Below are positions 21,878 to 29,813 of a DNA stretch of 33,524 nucleotides, one piece after another. Position 1 is the first letter of the stretch; each line of letters opens with the position of its first letter. This DNA comes from Actinomycetes bacterium. Lineage in GTDB: Bacteria; Actinomycetota; Acidimicrobiia; Acidimicrobiales; RAAP-2. A program made the translations under genes and the position numbers. The stretch spans positions 1-33,524 of the forward strand of contig JAJZAC010000021.1 of assembly GCA_021799615.1 (NCBI GenBank), given 5' to 3'. Below the pieces are notes generated by a model that had not been told where the DNA came from, did no database searches, and saw only the letters and a program-made list of their open reading frames with translations.

Positions 21878-22392
21878 CGGGTGCCGGCACTGTCCCCCTG
21901 CGGATCGGACAGGGTGTTGATTTCCACCGGTTCAGCGACGATCCCAGCCGCCCGCTGGTCCTCGGCGGCATCACCGTCGACGGGGACGGGGTCCGTGGGC
22001 TCGACGGTCACAGCGACGCCGACGCCCTGGCCCATGCTCTGGCCGACGCCGTCCTGGGCGCGGCGCAGCTGGGCGACCTCGGCGTCCATTTCCCTTCGTC
22101 GGACCCGGTGTGGGCCGGCGCCGACAGCATGGACCTTCTGGCCCGCACCCTGGTGCTGGCCGCGGCTGCCGGCTGGGTGCCGGTGAACGCCGACTGCACC
22201 GTGGTGGCCCAGGTTCCCCGGCTTGCTCATGCCACCGGTCAGATGGCGGATCGGCTCACCGAGGTGACCGGTGCGCCGGTGTCGGTGAAAGCGACTACCA
22301 CGGACGGTTTGGGGGCGATCGGCCGCGCCGAGGGCGTTGGCGCCCTGGCCGTCGTGCTCCTCACCGCCGGTCCGGCCAGGGGGTCGGCATGA
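21874..22392 (+). CDS. ispF: 2-C-methyl-D-erythritol 2,4-cyclodiphosphate synthase
   Basis: RIGQGVDFHRF, LDGHSDADALAHALADAVLGAAQLGDLGVHFP, VSVKATTTDGLGAIGRAEG. Confidence 0.95.
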   Translation: MTGAGTVPLRIGQGVDFHRFSDDPSRPLVLGGITVDGDGVRGLDGHSDADALAHALADAVLGAAQLGDLGVHFPSSDPVWAGADSMDLLARTLVLAAAAGWVPVNADCTVVAQVPRLAHATGQMADRLTEVTGAPVSVKATTTDGLGAIGRAEGVGALAVVLLTAGPARGSA

Positions 22393-23375
22393 CGCCGCCT
22401 CGGGGCCGGGGTCCGGGCGGGCGCGGTAGTTCGGGTGGGCGCGGTGGTTCGGGTGGGCGCGGTCGTCCTGGCAACCGGAGCGGCGGGCAGTCCGCTGGCC
22501 AGGGCGGCGAGCGGGCCGGTTCCGCGCGGCCAGGCACCGGGCGGGCCAGCACCGGGCGGGCCAGCACCGGGCGGGCCAGCCAGCCCGGCCGTGCCACCGC
22601 CCGTATTGGGCGCACCCGATCGGCTTCGGACGGCCTCGGCGGCGACCAGGTGGAGGGGCGCCAAGCCGTGCGAGCGCTCCTCGACGCAGGCCGCCGGCAG
22701 GTGCGAGCTCTCTACCTTGCCGAAGCCATGGACCCCGCCCCAGTCCTGGACGAGATCGAGGAGCTGGCCCGGCGTCGGCGCGTCCGTGTCCAGTACGTGT
22801 CGAGGGGCCGGATCGACGCCATCGCCCGCACCGACGGCCCGCAGGGCGTGGTCGCCCTGGCCGAGCCACTCCGACCGGTGTCCCTCGACGCGTTGTGCGA
22901 AGGCCCGACCGGTGGTGGCAGCGCGTTCCTCCTGGTCCTCGACGGGATCACCGACCCGCAGAACCTCGGCGGGCTCCTGCGCAGCGCCGAGTGCGCCGGC
23001 GCCACCGGCGTGGTCCTCCCCCGCCACCGGTCCGCGCACGTGACCCCGACCGTCACCAAGGTGGCCGCCGGCGCCGTGGAGTACGTTCCCATGGCGCTCG
23101 TTCCGGGCATCCCCACGGCGTTGCGCCAGTTGACCGAACGGGGCGTGTGGACCATCGGCCTGGCCGCGGAGGCGCCGAGGAGCTTCTTCGATCTCGAGCT
23201 CGCCGGGGAGCCGGTCGCCCTCGTGCTCGGCTCGGAGGGATCCGGTATGTCCGAGCTGGCCCGCAAGCGGTGCGACGTCCTGGCCGCGCTGCCCCAGCAT
23301 GGTGTGCTCGGGTCGCTCAACGTGGCCGCCGCCGGGACGGTGGCCTGCTTCGAGATCGCGCGTCTCCGGGGCTGA
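22389..23375 (+). CDS. rlmB: 23S rRNA (guanosine-2'-O-)-methyltransferase (SpoU/TrmH family)
   Basis: VEGRQAVRALLDAGRRQVRALYLAE, LVLDGITDPQNLGGLLRSAECAGATGVVLP, ALVLGSEGSGMSELARKRCD, GSLNVAAAGTVACFE; low-complexity GRG/GRAST N-terminal tail. Confidence 0.93.
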   Translation: MTPPRGRGPGGRGSSGGRGGSGGRGRPGNRSGGQSAGQGGERAGSARPGTGRASTGRASTGRASQPGRATARIGRTRSASDGLGGDQVEGRQAVRALLDAGRRQVRALYLAEAMDPAPVLDEIEELARRRRVRVQYVSRGRIDAIARTDGPQGVVALAEPLRPVSLDALCEGPTGGGSAFLLVLDGITDPQNLGGLLRSAECAGATGVVLPRHRSAHVTPTVTKVAAGAVEYVPMALVPGIPTALRQLTERGVWTIGLAAEAPRSFFDLELAGEPVALVLGSEGSGMSELARKRCDVLAALPQHGVLGSLNVAAAGTVACFEIARLRG

Positions 23376-23426
23376 CGCCCGGCGCCCGGACCTCCGCACC
23401 CCGGTCCATGCAGACGTCGGTGGACG

Positions 23427-23460
23427 CGCCACGGCCCGACCGGGCGGTCGGGCCGTGGCG
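23427..23460. terminator. 15-bp stem hairpin between convergent rlmB and the microprotein
   Basis: cgccacggcccgacc-gggc-ggtcgggccgtggcg, perfect inverted repeat. Confidence 0.78.
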
Positions 23461-23498
23461 TTCTGCTGTCGATCCCCGGTGGCAACCCGGGACGTGGT

Positions 23499-23642
23499 TC
23501 AGGTGGCCGACGAGGACACCATCGGAGCCACGAGGGTGAAGTTGCCCGTCGAGCCCTGGAACTTGGCGCCCGGATCGAAGGTGAACACACCGCCGTCGGA
23601 GGCGAACTCCCAGTAGCCGTGGCCGTTGGGATGAAGGTTCAT
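23499..23642 (-). CDS. 47-aa microprotein with a single GYW-xx-SDGGVF-xF-GST-type repeat unit
   Basis: Read on minus strand: gaggagcagcgATG -> MNLHPNGHGYWEFASDGGVFTFDPGAKFQGSTGNFTLVAPMVSSSAT stop; SD GAGGAG; hairpin downstream; shorter than the smallest ORF in the supplied track (60 aa). Confidence 0.65.
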   Translation of the reverse strand: MNLHPNGHGYWEFASDGGVFTFDPGAKFQGSTGNFTLVAPMVSSSAT

Positions 23643-23923
23643 CGCTGCTCCTCGTCGTCGTCGTGGACCGGTGCCTGGCGGAGCTGTCCCTGGTGGGACC
23701 GCCGATCATTGGGCGGGAATCCCGGCGTTCCCGGTCGTCCACCTGGGCGGATGGCGACCGGGAGACGGTCACGTACCTGGAGCATCACCGAGCTCCGGTA
23801 CGGGTTCACATGCCGAGCTCCCCATGGGTGCGCGGCGGGGGACCTCCCGGGACGACAGGGTGGCTAGGCCGCTCCAATGCCGTGTTGCTCCAGAGCTCGA
23901 GCGGGCAACGCGGGGGACGGCCG

Positions 23924-24214
23924 TCAGGCGTCGGTGACGGTGACGCCGCGCCAGAAGGCCCGGTAGTCGCGGATCTCGGCCGCCGCTTCTTTTGGATCCG
24001 GGTAGTACCAGGCGGCGTCGGCGTTCTCAGCGCCGTCGACGATGACGGTCTCATAGCTCGCTTGACCCTTCCACGGGCAGCTCGTGTGGCTCGGGCTCGG
24101 AACGAAGAACTCCCTGCGGACCGAGTCGGGCGGAAAGTAGTGGTTGCCCTCGACGACGATGGTGGCGTCGCTCTCGGCCAGGACGGTGTCGTTCCAGATG
24201 GCTCGCATGGTCAT
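23924..24214 (-). CDS. DUF427 domain protein
   Basis: MRAIWNDTVLAESDATIVVEGNHYFPPDSVRREFFVPSPSHTSCPWKGQASY...DAAWYYPDPKEAAAEIRDYRAFW is a typical DUF427 sequence. Confidence 0.9.
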   Translation of the reverse strand: MTMRAIWNDTVLAESDATIVVEGNHYFPPDSVRREFFVPSPSHTSCPWKGQASYETVIVDGAENADAAWYYPDPKEAAAEIRDYRAFWRGVTVTDA

Positions 24215-24323
24215 GGACAGTAAACAACCGGTGGAGCCGGCGTGTTCCCGCCCGCGGTCCCCGTCCCGTCCCGTCCCGTCCGGGAGGCGTGTGGCGGGAC
24301 CACCGGCTCGCCGCACGCCGGCG

Positions 24324-25412
24324 TCAGCAGTACGGCGTGGCCAGGGTCAGCTGGAACTCGTCGGCCGGCGACCGCCAGGTGGCCTGGGTGACGAAGCCGC
24401 ACGCCGCCAGTTCGCTGTCGAGCCCGTCGGGGGTGAACTTGCAGCTGATCTCCGTCAGCAGATCCTCGCCCTCGTCGAAGTCGACGTCGAGGTCGAGGGC
24501 CTCGACCCGCACCGTCGTCCGGCGTTCCGACCGGAGGCGCATCTCGATCCAGCTGCACCCCTCGTTCCACGAGGCGACGTGGGCGAACTCCTCGGGCACG
24601 AACGTCGCACCGAGCTCACGGTTGAGGACGTGGAGGACGTTCCGGTTGAACCGGGCGGTCACGCCTGCGGCGTCGTCGTAGGCGGAGACCAGCCGGCTCC
24701 GGTCCTTCACCAGGTCGGTCCCGAGCAGCAGGCTGTCACCGGGGTCCATCGAGCAGTCGAGGTCGGCGAAGAACCGCCGACGTTGCATCGGGTCCAAGTT
24801 GCCGATGGTCCCGCCGAGAAAGGCGAACATCCGGCTGCCACTGCGGGGGAGGACTCCCAGGTGCCGGTGGAAGTCGGCCACCACTGCGTGGACGGCGAGG
24901 GCGGGGAACTCGCCGGCCAGACCGCCGGCCGCCTCCGTCAGGACTTCCTCGCTGACGTCGAGCGGGACGAATTGCTTGAGCCGACCGGTCGCCTCCATCG
25001 CGCGGAGCAGGATCCGTGACTTGTCGCAAGTGCCCGCTCCCAGTTCGACCAGCGTGTCGGCGCCGGCCAGCGCGGCGATCTCGGCAGCGTTCCGGTCGAG
25101 GATGGAGCGCTCGGACCGTGTCGGGTAGTACTCCTCCAGGCGGGTGATCTCGTCGAACAGCCTGCTTCCCCGCTCGTCGTAGAAGTAGACGGGCGGGAGC
25201 CGTTTCGGCGAGGACGTCAGGCCCGTGCGGACGTCGCGCTCCATGGACGAGCGCAGGTCCTTCGGCGTGAGGTGGACCTCTACCAGGGCCGGATCGTGTC
25301 GTTGGTCGCGGATGGTCCACCTCCCGGGGCCGTTGCCGGTCATCGATCGTTCGGAGCGCCGGGGCGTGGCGGATGCCCCTGCGACCGCCGTGCGAGCGCC
25401 CTCATCCGTCAC
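24324..25412 (-). CDS. egtD: L-histidine N-alpha-methyltransferase (start may be 25343 instead)
   Basis: LPPVYFYDERGSRLFDEITRLEEYYPTRSERSIL, LVELGAGTCDKSRILL, FLGGTIGNLDP, LLLGTDLVKD; adjacent to egtB. Confidence 0.93.
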   Translation of the reverse strand: MTDEGARTAVAGASATPRRSERSMTGNGPGRWTIRDQRHDPALVEVHLTPKDLRSSMERDVRTGLTSSPKRLPPVYFYDERGSRLFDEITRLEEYYPTRSERSILDRNAAEIAALAGADTLVELGAGTCDKSRILLRAMEATGRLKQFVPLDVSEEVLTEAAGGLAGEFPALAVHAVVADFHRHLGVLPRSGSRMFAFLGGTIGNLDPMQRRRFFADLDCSMDPGDSLLLGTDLVKDRSRLVSAYDDAAGVTARFNRNVLHVLNRELGATFVPEEFAHVASWNEGCSWIEMRLRSERRTTVRVEALDLDVDFDEGEDLLTEISCKFTPDGLDSELAACGFVTQATWRSPADEFQLTLATPYC

Positions 25413-26691
25413 GCGCCACCCGGACACCGGCGAACGCCCAGCGAGACGAGGCCGGGAAGAAGTTGCGGTAGGTGGCGCGCCAGTGTCCGGCGGGGGTGGC
25501 GCAGCTCCCACCGCGCAGCACGTACTGGTTGACCATGAACTTGCCGTTGTACTCGCCGACGGCACCAGGGGCGGTGCGGAACCCGGGATACGGTGCGTAC
25601 GAGCTGGACGTCCACTGCCAGACGCCCCCGCCGGGGAGGTCGGGACCGGCGGGGCGCGGATGGAGCCGGTCGAGCTCGAGGTGGCCGGCCACGGGATCGC
25701 CGGTCCCGGCGGCGGCCTCCCATTCTAACTCGGTGGGCAGGCGGCAACCGGCCCAGCGGGCGAAGGCGTCCGCCTCGTAGAGACTGACGTGGCAGACCGG
25801 CTCCCGGGCGCTGACGGGCCGGGGACCACCGAGGGTGAAGACCTGCCATGCGTCGGCGCGGTCCTCGAGGTCCCGGAACCAGTAGAGGGGTGCGTCCCAG
25901 CCGGATGCTTGCGCTGCCGCCCACCCCTCCGACAGCCACAGTTCCGGCCGCGTGTAGCCGCCGTCGTCCATGAAGGCGAGCCAGTCGCCGCAGCTCACCG
26001 GTGCGTCAGCCAGCGCGAAGGGCCGGAGGAGCACGGGGTGACGAGGCAATTCGTTGTCGAATGCGAAGCCCTCGCCGTCGTGACCGATCTCGACGATGCC
26101 GCCGGGGTGCTCCGACCAGCCCCATCCACCGGTGCCGGGCGGGGTCGCGGGCAGGGCGTCGCCGGTGGGGCCAGGAGCAGCCAGGAATGGCTGGTAGGCC
26201 GGTCTCGTCGGGTTTCGTGAGAGGACGTGCTTGATATCCATGAGCAGGAGCTCCTGGTGCTGCTGCTCGTGGTGGATCCCGAGCTCGGCCAAGGTGGCCG
26301 CCCCGGCGTCCAGGTCGCCGAGGAGCAGGCGGTCCATGGATTCGTCCACGTGGGCCCGATAGCGGGCGATCTCCGCGATCCCGGGGCGGGAGATGAGCCC
26401 CCGCTCGGCCCGGGTGTGCCGATCGCCGACGGACACGTAGTACGAGTTGAAGAGGAAGGCGTAGGCGTCGTCGAAGGTCCGGTAGCCCTCGAGCCGGTCG
26501 CGCAGGAGGAAGGTCTCGAAGAACCACGAGGTGTGGGCCCGGTGCCACTTGGTGGGGCTGACATCCGGCATGGACTGGACGGTCTGGTCTTCCGCGGAGA
26601 GCGGCCCGGCAAGGGTCTCGGTCAGTGCTCGCGCCTCCCGGTACCGCGTGGCGAGCGACGGGGGTGCTTGCGTGGTCGTCACGTCCGCCAT
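25402..26691 (-). CDS. egtB: Ergothioneine biosynthesis sulfoxide synthase EgtB
   Basis: DinB-like PTKWHRAHTSWFFETFLL, GIHHEQQHQELLLMDIKH metal-binding motif, FGE-sulfatase-like C-terminus EWEAAAG...VLRGGSCATPAGHWRATYRNFFPASSRWAFAGVRVARD; SD GGGAGGGAA. Confidence 0.94.
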   Translation of the reverse strand: MADVTTTQAPPSLATRYREARALTETLAGPLSAEDQTVQSMPDVSPTKWHRAHTSWFFETFLLRDRLEGYRTFDDAYAFLFNSYYVSVGDRHTRAERGLISRPGIAEIARYRAHVDESMDRLLLGDLDAGAATLAELGIHHEQQHQELLLMDIKHVLSRNPTRPAYQPFLAAPGPTGDALPATPPGTGGWGWSEHPGGIVEIGHDGEGFAFDNELPRHPVLLRPFALADAPVSCGDWLAFMDDGGYTRPELWLSEGWAAAQASGWDAPLYWFRDLEDRADAWQVFTLGGPRPVSAREPVCHVSLYEADAFARWAGCRLPTELEWEAAAGTGDPVAGHLELDRLHPRPAGPDLPGGGVWQWTSSSYAPYPGFRTAPGAVGEYNGKFMVNQYVLRGGSCATPAGHWRATYRNFFPASSRWAFAGVRVARDG

Positions 26692-26737
26692 CGACGTTCC
26701 CTCCCGGCGTCCACTCGGTGCCCTGCCCGCATGGTCA

Positions 26738-26752
26738 GGGAACACCGTTCCC
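26738..26752. promoter_or_regulatory. Dyad gggaac-acc-gttccc upstream of egtB, next to a TAACTT -10-like element
   Basis: Perfect 6-bp half sites, 47 nt upstream of the egtB ATG; TAACTT on minus strand at 26762-26757. Confidence 0.4.
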
Positions 26753-26890
26753 GTCGAAGTTAGTCCGCGGGCACCACGGGCCGTGCGCGCTGGTGACGGT
26801 GGGTGGGGAAGGGCTGGTCCGGCGTCGGATGCAGCGGCCCTCCCGTGCCCTTCGGGCCCACCGCCCGTCCTTCGGCGCCACGGGCCTCCC

Positions 26891-27736
26891 TCAGGCGTCT
26901 TCCCCTGCGCACCGGTTCCGGATGGTGCCGATCCCGTCGACCCACGATGCGAGCAGCTGGCCGGCCCGGAGGAAGCGGGGCGGCTGGCGGGCGAACCCGA
27001 CACCGCTCGGGGTGCCGGTGAAGATGAGGTCCCCGGGGAAGAGGGTCATGACGGCCGACAGCTCGGCGACCAGCCGGGGGACGCCGAAGACGAGGTCACT
27101 CGTCCTGGCGTCCTGGACGGTCTCGCCGTCGACAGCGCACCCGATGGCGAGGTCGTCGGGATCGCCGAGCTCGTCGGGCGTGACGAGCCACGGCCCGACG
27201 GGCCCGTAGCCCCGGCGGGACTTGCCCAGCGAGAACTGTGACCCGGCGGCGAACTGGAGGTGGCGGTCGGAGATGTCCTGGCCGACGGCGAGGCCGGCGA
27301 CGTGGGACCACCCTTCGCGCTCGGCCACACGGTCGGCTCGACGGCCGATGGCGGCGACCAGTTCGACCTCCCAGTCGTTGGTCTCACCGACCAGCGGGAT
27401 GTCGTCGAACGGCCCGGACAGGCTGGCGGGGAATTTGGTGAAGGTGGCGGGCACCTCGGGTACGGCCATGCCCGACTCCGCTGCATGGTCGCGGTAGTTC
27501 AGCCCGATGGCGAACACCTGGCGAGGCCGGGGCACGGGGCAACGGAGGTCGGACTCGACCAGGCGGGCGGTGGCGGCCTTGCTGGCCCCGGTTGCCTCCC
27601 AGGCGCGGAACTCGTCCCACTCGGCGAGCACGTCCATCGGGTCGGGGCCGAACCGGCCGCCCGACGCGGTCTCGATGTCGACGATCCGGCTCTCGAGCAC
27701 GAGCACGGCACGGCCGGCGGCGTTGGCGAGTCTCAC
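26891..27736 (-). CDS. Fumarylacetoacetate hydrolase family protein
   Basis: VFAIGLNYRDHAAESG, FTKFPASLSGPFDDI, DWEVELVAAIGRRADRV, VAGLAVGQDISDR, DLIFTGTPSGVGFAR; GTG start VRLANAAG. Confidence 0.92.
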   Translation of the reverse strand: MRLANAAGRAVLVLESRIVDIETASGGRFGPDPMDVLAEWDEFRAWEATGASKAATARLVESDLRCPVPRPRQVFAIGLNYRDHAAESGMAVPEVPATFTKFPASLSGPFDDIPLVGETNDWEVELVAAIGRRADRVAEREGWSHVAGLAVGQDISDRHLQFAAGSQFSLGKSRRGYGPVGPWLVTPDELGDPDDLAIGCAVDGETVQDARTSDLVFGVPRLVAELSAVMTLFPGDLIFTGTPSGVGFARQPPRFLRAGQLLASWVDGIGTIRNRCAGEDA

Positions 27737-27984
27737 GGCGGTCCCTTCCGGTCCCCGGGTCGCCACACCCTCGTGGCAGCCCGGCAGGAAAATGCGATCG
27801 TACCGGGAGCCGACGCCGAGGCGACAGCTCCCCACCGGTACCGCCCGGGCGTGTGTCACCGCCGAGGCGGCCGGGGCGGCGCCCGCCTCGGAGGGCGGAG
27901 GGGACCTCGCGTGTGGCGGGGTCCGAACCCGCCGCGTGAGCGACGGGCCGGCATGCGAGCACACGGGGCGTTACGCTCGGAGGC

Positions 27985-29277
27985 ATGGCCGGTGCCACCA
28001 GGTCGAAGCCGCCGGACCTCGCCGTGGAGACGGTGCATCTGTCCTGCCTGCTCGGCGAGCCGGCGATGTCGCCCGAAGGCGATCGCGTCGGGAAGTTGAG
28101 CGACGTCATCGTCCGGTTGGGAGACGGGGGCTATCCCCCCATCACCGGGCTGGTCCTGTCCATCGCCAGGCGACGGCGGTTCGTCCACATGCACGACGTG
28201 GCCACGTTCGATCGCGCCGGGGTGCGGCTGTCGGCCGCACCGGAGTCTCTCGGCGTGTTCGAGCGCCGCCCCGGTGAGGTGCTCCTGGCCACGGACGTCG
28301 CCGGGCGCCATCTCATCCACATCAGCGGCGCCCGCCTGGTCCGTGCCAACGAGATCGAACTGGCCTGCGTCGGGGGGACGTGGTCGGTGATCGGCGTCGA
28401 TCCGACGTCGAAGCCGCTGGTGCGACGGCTCCTGCCCCGTTCGGCGCGGGACCGGATCGGCGCCGGCGGAATCGTGGACTGGGCCGAGATCGAACCGTTC
28501 GTCTCCCACGTGCCGACAGCCCGGCTGCGGATCCCGTTGCGCAAGCTGGCCCGCCTGCACCCGGCCCAGCTGGCCGATCTGGTGGAAGCGGCATCGCACG
28601 ACGAGGGCGAGGAGATCATCGCTGCGGTGGGCGGGGACCGCGAGCTCGAGGCGGACGTGTTCGAGGAGCTCGACATGGAGCACCAGGTCGAATTCCTGCG
28701 GTCGCGATCGGACGAGGAAGCGGCCCGGGTCCTCGCGGCGATGGCGCCCGATGACGCGGTGGACCTCTTGGAGGAGCTCGACCAGGAGCGGCGCCTGCCG
28801 ATCCTGCAACACCTTCCGTCTCCCTACCAGCGCACACTGCGCTCGCTGCTCAGCTACAACCCCGAGACCGCGGGGGGCCTGATGAACCCGGACTTCGTGG
28901 CAGTGCCCATAGAGCGCACCGTGGGCGAAGCCCTGGCGGCCGTGGCGTCCTCGTCGGTGGCTCCCGAAGCATCGGGGGTTGTGCTCGTCACCGACGGTGC
29001 TGGGCACCTGTCGGGGACTGTGCTGGTCGTCGAGCTCCTGCGGGCCGATGCGACGGCCCAGGTCGGCACGGTTGCCCACCCTGATCCGGTCGCGTTGACG
29101 CCCGATGCGGACGTGCACGAGGTGTCACGGACGATGAGCGACTACAACCTGTCCGCCCTGCCCGTGGTGGACGACGACCGGACCGTGCTCGGGCTCATCA
29201 GCGTGGATGACGTCCTGGAGCTGCTCCTCCCTGAGGGGTGGCGCCGCCAGTACGGCATGACGTCCACCAACGGGTAG
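27985..29277 (+). CDS. Soluble MgtE_N + CBS-pair protein (PRC-barrel-like N-terminus), no membrane domain
   Basis: LARLHPAQLADLVEAASHDEGEEIIAAV..VLAAMAPDDAVDLLEELDQERRLPILQHL..ETAGGLMNPDFVAVP; CBS DYNLSALPVVDDDRTVLGLISVDDVLELLLPE; ends without MgtE transmembrane helices. Confidence 0.9.
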   Translation: MAGATRSKPPDLAVETVHLSCLLGEPAMSPEGDRVGKLSDVIVRLGDGGYPPITGLVLSIARRRRFVHMHDVATFDRAGVRLSAAPESLGVFERRPGEVLLATDVAGRHLIHISGARLVRANEIELACVGGTWSVIGVDPTSKPLVRRLLPRSARDRIGAGGIVDWAEIEPFVSHVPTARLRIPLRKLARLHPAQLADLVEAASHDEGEEIIAAVGGDRELEADVFEELDMEHQVEFLRSRSDEEAARVLAAMAPDDAVDLLEELDQERRLPILQHLPSPYQRTLRSLLSYNPETAGGLMNPDFVAVPIERTVGEALAAVASSSVAPEASGVVLVTDGAGHLSGTVLVVELLRADATAQVGTVAHPDPVALTPDADVHEVSRTMSDYNLSALPVVDDDRTVLGLISVDDVLELLLPEGWRRQYGMTSTNG

Positions 29278-29365
29278 GGGATCCGGCCCCGGGTAGGGCG
29301 GCACCGTCGCGTGCCCGCCGGCGGGTGGGCAGGTGGGCAGGTGGAGAAGCTCCGGAGACTGCTCG

Positions 29366-29371
29366 TATACT
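29366..29371 (+). promoter_or_regulatory. Putative -10 TATACT for the M-box transcript
   Basis: gctcgTATACTggc, placing a start near 29378, about 9 nt before helix P1 of the M-box. Confidence 0.5.
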
Positions 29372-29386
29372 GGCAGCGCAGTCGCA

Positions 29387-29541
29387 CTCGTTCGGTGAGG
29401 CGTCTGCTCGGACACAGGCCGCTGGCCCCACCTGTCGAGAGACACTCCGGGTCAGGACAGTCCTCCCCGGCCCAAGGGGTGGACCCAAGCGGCTGACCCC
29501 CCCGGGGGGTCTACGCCGGGCAGTGCCAAAGCTCTGACGAG
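29387..29541 (+). ncRNA. M-box (ykoK leader) Mg2+ riboswitch aptamer
   Basis: GTTCGGTGAGGC...GGCCGCTGGCCCC..TGTCGAGAGACACTCCGGGTCAGGACAG...GCAGTGCCAAAGCTCTGACGAG matches the remembered B. subtilis mgtE leader GUUAGGUGAGGC...CGCUGCUGCCC..GUCCAAAGACGCCAAUGGGUCAACAG...ACAGUGCUAAAGCUCUACGA; P1 CTCGT/ACGAG closes the domain. Confidence 0.9.
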
Positions 29542-29813
29542 AGGGTGCGTGCTGGACGGCGTCTGTCCTGGCGGGCAGCAACGCCCGGTCCGCATCCGCA
29601 GCGCGGCTGGCTGCCGTCGCGGCGGGAGAGCCACGGGGCAGGTTCTGCTGGATCGACCGAGGAGCGTCGCTGCATACCGACAGAGGGACACCTCACCGAC
29701 GATCGGCGCCTCCGATCACCGTGGATCCGGCCGCCTGAGCCGGCCTGCCTGGGACCGCGGCGGCGCCTGAGCCTCACTCGCCCCGCCCACCACGTCCCCG
29801 GGAGGCCGCCGCC

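Noticed and set aside
20707-22869. 720-aa minus-strand ORF across carD-ispD-ispF-rlmB
   Set aside because: Spans four conserved + strand genes and is Pro/Arg/Ser-rich noise.
23663-24223. 186-aa + strand ORF
   Set aside because: Antisense to DUF427 and no recognisable features.
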